Source: an uncultured Alistipes sp.
GTDB lineage: Bacteria > Bacteroidota > Bacteroidia > Bacteroidales > Rikenellaceae
Reading direction: 5' to 3'
NCBI GenBank assembly: GCA_900770635.1
Contig: CAAGLB010000084.1
Coordinates: 1 to 17,160, forward strand
DNA length: 17,160 bases
The first letter of the stretch is position 1. Each line of letters begins with the position of its first letter. The notes under the pieces are model-generated. The model was not told where the DNA came from. It worked only from the letters and a program-made list of their open reading frames with translations, and made no database searches. Made by a program: the position numbers and the translations under genes. Positions 13,278 through 17,160 of the stretch are shown here, piece by piece.

Positions 13278-14414
13278 GTGTTACGATTTGTTAGACATAC
13301 TCTTTTGATGTTTGTCATGCTGCTTACAGCGGCTATGACTATGTCGGTATCGGCTCAGAAGAAGTCGACAACAGTGGCCGAGCAGCAAAAGCGTGTGGAG
13401 CAATATAAAAAAGACTTGGAGCGCACAAAGCAAGAGGTCATCGACCTCAAAAAGGAGAAGGGTAGTGCTACGGAACAGGTCGAGAAGCTCACCATGCAGA
13501 TGAACCAACGCACATCCTATATTGCAGAGACCGAGCGCAAGCAGGAACTTCTTGAAAATGAGGCCATTGCCCTTGACAGTCAGATAGATTCGTTGGCCAA
13601 GGCTCTCGACTACAACAAACGCATATATGCCGAGGCTGTGCGTGTGGCACATCGCAACTACCGCACACAGAGCACCACGACATACCTTTTCTCGTCTACC
13701 GACCTGTCGGATGCTACCCATCGCATGGTGAATATTCGCCATGTTGCCGAGCAGCGAGCAGCCTTAGCTGAGGCTATCGTGGAGCAGGGTAAGCGACTTA
13801 CGCTCATGCGCAGAGAGCTTAGCGTGCGTCGCAGTGAGCTCGACTCGTTGAGCCGTTCGCTCGAGGCCGAGCATCGTGCGTTGGAGCGTGATCGTGACGA
13901 GGCTAAGCGCACCTTCGATAAGTTGTCAAAGCGTGAGAAGGAGGCTATGGCCGAGCAGCAGCGCCAGCAGAAACAGCTCGAAAAGGCCACTCAGGAGCTA
14001 CGTAAGCTCGCCGAGGGCAACAACATAGGTAAGAGCTTCTCATCTTCTACAAAGGCCTTAAATCTACCCGTAGTGGGCGGCAAGACCGAGAAGATGCAGA
14101 CCAACATGGTCAAGATATTGGGCAAGAAGGGCGACGCCGTGAATAGCATCTATGAGGGTAAGGTTATCCGCATAGTACTCGACAACACAAATCATGCTAC
14201 GGTAATGATTGCTCATGGCAGCTATGTGTCGGTATATACGCATCTTAGCCAGGTGCGTGTTGCCGAGGGCGACATCGTCTTGCGCAACGAGCAGATAGGC
14301 ACAATAGGCATTGGCGTAGACCACAATGGAACGATGAGTGCCTACATGCAGTTTATGATTATGAACACTAAGTCCAGCAAGCCAATGAATGTTATGGACT
14401 GCTTCAAGAAATAG
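13278..14414 (+). CDS. EnvC-like murein hydrolase activator with a degenerate LytM (M23) domain
   Basis: This is a 378-residue exported protein. The GTG start gives a signal peptide MLRFVRHTLLMFVMLLTAAM ending at VSAQ (about residue 26). An ATG ten codons on would lose the basic N-region, so GTG is preferred. Residues 33-250 form a long charged coiled coil as in EnvC. Residues 259-378 keep the LytM fold core (EGKVIRIV, VMIAHGSYVSVYTHLSQVRV, EQIGTIGIG). The zinc ligands are gone: there is no HxxxD at the domain start, and the HxH motif reads Y356-M-Q358. It should therefore not cut peptidoglycan itself. EnvC-type proteins with dead LytM domains activate amidases during septum splitting. It follows the TPR gene by 6 bp and precedes ybeY by 28 bp. 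Confidence 0.85.
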   Translation: MLRFVRHTLLMFVMLLTAAMTMSVSAQKKSTTVAEQQKRVEQYKKDLERTKQEVIDLKKEKGSATEQVEKLTMQMNQRTSYIAETERKQELLENEAIALDSQIDSLAKALDYNKRIYAEAVRVAHRNYRTQSTTTYLFSSTDLSDATHRMVNIRHVAEQRAALAEAIVEQGKRLTLMRRELSVRRSELDSLSRSLEAEHRALERDRDEAKRTFDKLSKREKEAMAEQQRQQKQLEKATQELRKLAEGNNIGKSFSSSTKALNLPVVGGKTEKMQTNMVKILGKKGDAVNSIYEGKVIRIVLDNTNHATVMIAHGSYVSVYTHLSQVRVAEGDIVLRNEQIGTIGIGVDHNGTMSAYMQFMIMNTKSSKPMNVMDCFKK

Positions 14415-14419
14415 GGTTG

Positions 14420-14433
14420 TCTAATCAATTAGA
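14420..14433. repeat. Short palindrome between the EnvC-like gene and ybeY
   Basis: TCTAAT-CA-ATTAGA is a perfect 6-bp inverted repeat followed by TTTCTC, placed 9 bp before the ybeY start codon. It is too AT-rich for a strong terminator. It may be an operator-like or RNA-stability element, or chance. Confidence 0.3.
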
Positions 14434-14442
14434 TTTCTCACT

Positions 14443-14880
14443 ATGATTCATTTCTACAACCAAGATTGTAACTATAAACCCACAAAACGCCTCGTGCTAC
14501 GTCGTTGGATCGACGAGGTTATTCGTCGTGAGGGATACCAGGCAGGCGAGATTAACTATATATTTTGCTCGTCAGACTATCACCGCCAGATGAATCGTGA
14601 CTTCTTGGGCCACGACTACTTCACCGATGTTATCACCTTCGAGGAGCGTGAAAGTAGGGTAGAGGAGGGCATTGTTAGCGGCGAGGTATATATCGACGTA
14701 GCTACGGTTACGGACAACGCCTACCTATATAATGCGCTGCCTATCAACGAGATGCGTCGTGTAATAGTGCACGGAGCACTCCACCTATGCGGCCACCGTG
14801 ACAAAGCTCCAACGGCCGAGCGCAACATGCGCCGCCTGGAGAACCGCTATCTGAAACTTTTACGTGAGGAGATGCTATGA
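14443..14880 (+). CDS. ybeY: Endoribonuclease YbeY (rRNA maturation factor)
   Basis: This 145-residue metalloprotein takes part in 16S rRNA 3'-end maturation and ribosome quality control. Typical features are the NRDFLGHDYFTDVITF segment (family N-x2-F-R/L..T-DVLSF), the GEVYID strand, and the metal motif HGALHLCGHRD. In E. coli the ligands are H-x3-H-x5-H. Here they are H110, H114 and D120, with an extra His at 118. Asp as the third ligand is, from memory, usual in Bacteroidota and still compatible with zinc binding. The stop codon overlaps the mnmG start (ATGA), so the two are translationally coupled. The start ATG follows a 28-bp gap with no strong ribosome-binding site. Confidence 0.95.
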   Translation: MIHFYNQDCNYKPTKRLVLRRWIDEVIRREGYQAGEINYIFCSSDYHRQMNRDFLGHDYFTDVITFEERESRVEEGIVSGEVYIDVATVTDNAYLYNALPINEMRRVIVHGALHLCGHRDKAPTAERNMRRLENRYLKLLREEML

Positions 14881-16760
14881 GATTAAGCTACGATGTTGTA
14901 GTCATTGGCGCAGGCCATGCAGGCTGTGAGGCAGCGTCGGCAGCAGCACGCCTCGGTAGCCGCACACTGCTCATCACTATCGACATGGAGAAGATTGCCT
15001 CAATGTCGTGTAATCCCGCAGTTGGTGGCGTGGCTAAAGGTCAGATTGTCAGAGAGATAGATGCTCTTGGTGGCATGATGGGTAGGGTAACCGACCATTC
15101 AGCCATTCAGTTTCGTATGCTCAACCGCTCGAAGGGCGCTGCCATGTGGAGTCCACGTGCTCAGTGCGACAAGCATGAGTTCTCACGTGAGTGGCGACGA
15201 CTGCTCGAGAACACCCAAAACCTATATCTGTGGCAAGATTCTGTCGAAGATATACTCTTTGACCTCTCGAGCGAGAAACCTTGTGTGAGGGGCGTTAAAA
15301 CACGCATGGGCGTGGAGATAGAGTGCAGTAGGGTAGTGCTCACCGCTGGAACATTTCTCGAGGGCATGATGCATTGTGGCGAGGCGAGTGCCGAGGGTGG
15401 ACGTGCTGGCGACCAGGCATCACATGGCATAACAGCAAGCCTAGAAAAGCTCGGCTTCGAGAGTGGCCGCATGAAGACAGGCACGCCCGTAAGGCTCGAT
15501 GCACGCACCATCAACTTCGATGCTATGGAGGTGCAGGAGGGTGATGCTGAGCCATCTAAGTTTTCGTATGACGCAGACACTCAGGCTGTTAGCAATCAGT
15601 TGCCATGTTTTATGGTTTACACCTCGAAGCGAGTGCACGACATCTTACGCACGGGCTTCGACCGCTCGCCACTATTCAACGGCACGATACATGGCATAGG
15701 CCCTCGCTACTGCCCAAGCATCGAGGATAAGCTACGCACCTTTGCCGATAAGGAGCAGCACCAGCTATTTCTTGAGCCCGAGGGGCGTTCGACTAACGAG
15801 TACTACCTCAATGGCTTCTCGTCATCACTACCTTTTGAGGTGCAGATGGAGGCGCTGCGCAACATCGTAGGATTCGAGGATGTTCACGTCTACCGCCCAG
15901 GATATGCCATAGAATATGATTACTTTCCACCTACGCAGCTTAAGCATACGCTCGAGACAAAGCTCGTTGACGGACTATATTTCGCTGGTCAGGTGAATGG
16001 CACTACAGGATATGAGGAGGCAGCAGCGCAAGGCCTCATGGCAGGCATCAACGCTCATCGATCGATAGAAGGCGAGGAGGAGGTTGTGCTTGGTCGTGAC
16101 GAGGCATATATCGGTGTGCTCATTGACGACCTCGTGACTAAGGGTGTTGACGAGCCATACCGAATGTTTACCTCTCGTGCCGAGTATCGAATACTCCTCA
16201 GACAAGATAATGCCGATCAGCGATTGACACCTCTGGGTTACAAAATTGGTCTTGTCTCGGAGGAGAAACACCAAAATTTGCTCAAAAAAAATGCGGCTGT
16301 AGAATCGCTTATTTCGATGCTGCGTGCAACGTCGGTCAGAATAGGCGAAATTGACAGCTATTTAATTTCGATAGGCGAGGAGCCTTTGACGCAAGGAAAA
16401 AAGCTCTATGACATCGTTCTTCGTAGCAATGTCACCATTTTTGAGCTTAGCCGTGTACATAAAAAGTTAGGTAAGTATATCGCAGAAAACGAACTTTCGA
16501 AGGAGGTTATTGAGCAGGCGGAGATACAATGTAAGTATCGAGGATATATCGAGCGTGAGCGATATTATGCCGAAAAGATGCACCGTTTAGAGAGCATCGG
16601 CATCCCCGAGAACTTCGACTTCAATGCCATGCAGTCGCTAACCATCGAGGCTCGCCAGAAGCTAACTCGCATACGTCCTACGACAATAGGCCAGGCAAGC
16701 CGCATCCCTGGCGTATCGCCCGCAGATATCAATGTACTGTTGGTTAAATTTGGAAGATAA
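14877..16760 (+). CDS. mnmG: tRNA uridine-5-carboxymethylaminomethyl modification enzyme MnmG (GidA)
   Basis: This 627-residue FAD protein works with MnmE to add the (carboxymethyl)aminomethyl group to wobble U34 of certain tRNAs, using methylene-tetrahydrofolate. The FAD-binding motif is GAGHAGCEAA at 11-20. The signature MSCNPAVGGVAKGQIVREID carries catalytic Cys45, and the second catalytic Cys279 lies in GIGPRYCPSIEDK (E. coli C47 and C277). YFAGQVNGTTGYEEAAAQGL and the PYRMFTSRAEYRILLRQDNAD signature are intact. The helical C-terminal domain, which contacts tRNA and MnmE, ends ASRIPGVSPADINVLLVKFG. Length is normal. It overlaps ybeY by 4 bp, with GAGGAG about 7 bp upstream of the ATG. The gene ends the cluster and is followed by a terminator hairpin and parS-like sites. 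Confidence 0.98.
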   Translation: MRLSYDVVVIGAGHAGCEAASAAARLGSRTLLITIDMEKIASMSCNPAVGGVAKGQIVREIDALGGMMGRVTDHSAIQFRMLNRSKGAAMWSPRAQCDKHEFSREWRRLLENTQNLYLWQDSVEDILFDLSSEKPCVRGVKTRMGVEIECSRVVLTAGTFLEGMMHCGEASAEGGRAGDQASHGITASLEKLGFESGRMKTGTPVRLDARTINFDAMEVQEGDAEPSKFSYDADTQAVSNQLPCFMVYTSKRVHDILRTGFDRSPLFNGTIHGIGPRYCPSIEDKLRTFADKEQHQLFLEPEGRSTNEYYLNGFSSSLPFEVQMEALRNIVGFEDVHVYRPGYAIEYDYFPPTQLKHTLETKLVDGLYFAGQVNGTTGYEEAAAQGLMAGINAHRSIEGEEEVVLGRDEAYIGVLIDDLVTKGVDEPYRMFTSRAEYRILLRQDNADQRLTPLGYKIGLVSEEKHQNLLKKNAAVESLISMLRATSVRIGEIDSYLISIGEEPLTQGKKLYDIVLRSNVTIFELSRVHKKLGKYIAENELSKEVIEQAEIQCKYRGYIERERYYAEKMHRLESIGIPENFDFNAMQSLTIEARQKLTRIRPTTIGQASRIPGVSPADINVLLVKFGR

Positions 16761-16779
16761 TTGTCTATAATATATATAA

Positions 16780-16818
16780 AGCAAAGGGAGTGTTCCACGT
16801 GGAGCGCTCCCTTTTGCT
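16780..16818 (+). terminator. Terminator hairpin of the pheS-mnmG cluster, containing a parS-like loop
   Basis: AGCAAAGGGAG (16780-16790) pairs with CTCCCTTTTGCT (16807-16818) with one bulged A. The intervening 16 bases are themselves palindromic, so almost the whole 39 bases fold into one stem. TTTT lies within the descending arm rather than after it, and the tail ATTGC is weak, so termination efficiency is uncertain. It begins 20 bp after the mnmG stop. Confidence 0.55.
16791..16806. promoter_or_regulatory. parS-like site 1 (ParB-binding candidate)
   Basis: TGTTCCACGTGGAGCG matches the broad bacterial parS consensus TGTTnCACGTGnAACA at 14 of 16 positions counting the two n positions as free. 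It sits in the centre of the terminator hairpin. mnmG (gidA) and neighbours lie near parS and oriC in many bacteria, which supports the reading. ParB binding is inferred, not shown. Confidence 0.55.
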
Positions 16819-16836
16819 ATTGCAACACATCCTCTA

Positions 16837-16852
16837 AGTTCCACGTGGAACG
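16837..16852. promoter_or_regulatory. parS-like site 2 (ParB-binding candidate)
   Basis: AGTTCCACGTGGAACG contains a perfect 14-bp palindrome GTTCCACGTGGAAC and also matches the parS consensus at 14 of 16 positions. It is not part of a larger hairpin. Its centre lies 46 bp from that of site 1. Confidence 0.6.
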
Positions 16853-16898
16853 TTATCCTTGGCAAAGAATTTCTTGTTAGAAGGGTTGCATCTGCGAC
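16853..16898. repeat. Repeat array, shortened unit 0
   Basis: This copy keeps TTATC (16854-16858) and AAAGAATTTCTTGTTAGAAG (16864-16883), then GGTTGC-ATCT-GCGACC, a small hairpin. It lacks the long central stem-loop present in the later units, and the next unit begins directly at 16899. It looks like a collapsed unit. Confidence 0.55.
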
Positions 16899-17026
16899 CT
16901 TATCACGAGAAATAAATTTCTTGTTAGAAGACATCAGATACAACGCTCGGCGAATTTCGAGACGATGGGCTGTACTCAAGGTACTGCTCATTGACGAGAT
17001 AATTCGTTAGCGGCAGTAGATGATGA
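16899..17026. repeat. Repeat array, unit 1 (128 bp)
   Basis: It begins CTTATCACGAGAAA, then AATTTCTTGTTAGAAG (16915-16930), as in unit 2. The remaining 96 bp differ from unit 2 in sequence but form a long imperfect palindrome at 16932-17025. No protein of note is encoded. Confidence 0.65.
16932..17025. other. Long imperfect stem-loop filling unit 1
   Basis: Nested pairing arms are CATCA/TGATG, CGCT/AGCG, CGAATT/AATTCG, ATGGGC/GCTCAT and GTAC/GTAC, closing on the loop TCAAG near 16976-16980. Internal loops separate the arms. The apical part (ATGGG..GTAC..GTAC..CAT) resembles that of the hairpin at 17083-17130. It could be an RNA structure or a transposable-element-like DNA palindrome. Confidence 0.5.
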
Positions 17027-17153
17027 CTTATCACGAGAAAGAATTTCTTGTTAGAAGGGTTGCAGATGTGGCCTTGACATGAAAAAGCCACCGATGGGTA
17101 GTACTTGGCGTACGTCCCATTGGTGGCTTTGATTGAAAGGTCGCAGATGCGCC
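17027..17153. repeat. Repeat array, unit 2 (127 bp)
   Basis: It begins CTTATCACGAGAAAG, then AATTTCTTGTTAGAAG, then GGTTGCAGATG as in unit 0. Its middle is the strong hairpin 17083-17130, and it closes with GGTCGCAGATGCGCC, which mirrors the GGTTGCATCTGCGACC of unit 0. The next CTTATCA follows at once. Confidence 0.65.
17083..17130 (-). terminator. Strong terminator-like hairpin inside unit 2
   Basis: AAAGCCACC pairs with GGTGGCTTT, then ATGGG with CCCAT, then GTAC with GTAC around a TTGGC loop, a stem of about 19 bp with one wobble. On the minus strand it is followed by TTTTTCATG, a usable U-tract, so it may end a leftward transcript entering from beyond the right edge. The gene served, if any, is outside the window. 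Confidence 0.5.
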
Positions 17154-17160
17154 CTTATCA
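17154..17160. repeat. Start of repeat unit 3, cut by the window edge
   Basis: CTTATCA at the last seven bases is the opening word of units 1 and 2 and falls exactly one period (127 bp) after unit 2 begins. The array therefore probably continues to the right. Confidence 0.4.

Noticed and set aside
13278..14414. Active M23 endopeptidase
   Set aside because: The zinc-ligand motifs HxxxD and HxH are both missing, so an activator role is more likely.
16662..16991. Minus-strand frame of 109 codons over the mnmG end and the repeat array
   Set aside because: It begins within the repeat unit, crosses the terminator, both parS-like sites and the mnmG coding end; the array gives open frames by composition only.
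16932..17025. Integron attC site
   Set aside because: It is a long imperfect palindrome, but the ends do not give the RYYYAAC/GTTRRRY pair, there is no integrase of that type nearby and no cassette genes.
16853..17160. CRISPR array
   Set aside because: The repeated header is near CRISPR repeat length, but the intervals are about 97 bp, far above normal spacers, are themselves palindromic, and no cas gene is present.

Overview
The window looks like a chromosomal segment of a member of the Bacteroidota, most likely a gut Bacteroidales. Several independent signs agree. Promoters match the lineage-specific pattern (TTG or TTTG, about 19 bp, then TAnnTTTG). Good Shine-Dalgarno sites are mostly absent. 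IleRS is the long type 2 form, the DksA/TraR-like protein has a decayed zinc finger, PheS carries a four-cysteine insert, and YbeY has Asp as its third metal ligand. Genus cannot be fixed by eye; an Alistipes-like organism is my guess.

Layout. (1) 1-340: the 5' end of a leftward tyrosine recombinase, its promoter, and a tRNA-Ser 3'-end remnant followed by a terminator. I read this as the edge of an integrated element lying mostly left of the window. (2) 341-660: no convincing protein, but GC-richer DNA with several hairpins. (3) 678-1436: an SH3-domain lipoprotein on the minus strand. A complete IS1595-family element (1510-2664, 8-bp target duplication) has inserted just upstream of its promoter. 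(4) 2673-3664: a small gene remnant and a DksA/TraR-like regulator, then AT-rich DNA and the ileS terminator. (5) 3665-10407: minus-strand block with ileS, a YebC-family gene and a patatin-Omp85 outer-membrane phospholipase. (6) 10401-16760: rightward cluster pheS, TPR protein, EnvC-like protein, ybeY, mnmG, with gaps of 12, 6 and 28 bp and a 4-bp overlap, probably one operon from a clear promoter at 10401-10430. (7) 16761-17160: non-coding end with a terminator, two parS-like palindromes and a repeat array of about 127 bp period with large stem-loops.

Functional theme: most core genes serve translation (IleRS, PheRS alpha, the translation-linked YebC family, YbeY rRNA maturation, MnmG tRNA wobble modification) or the envelope (lipoprotein, patatin-Omp85, EnvC-like). 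The ends are mobile or repetitive. The points I consider most worth pursuing are the IleRS whose HIGH signature is rearranged to G-I-H-H, the parS-like pair beside mnmG (one site inside a terminator hairpin), and the structured repeat array at the right edge.
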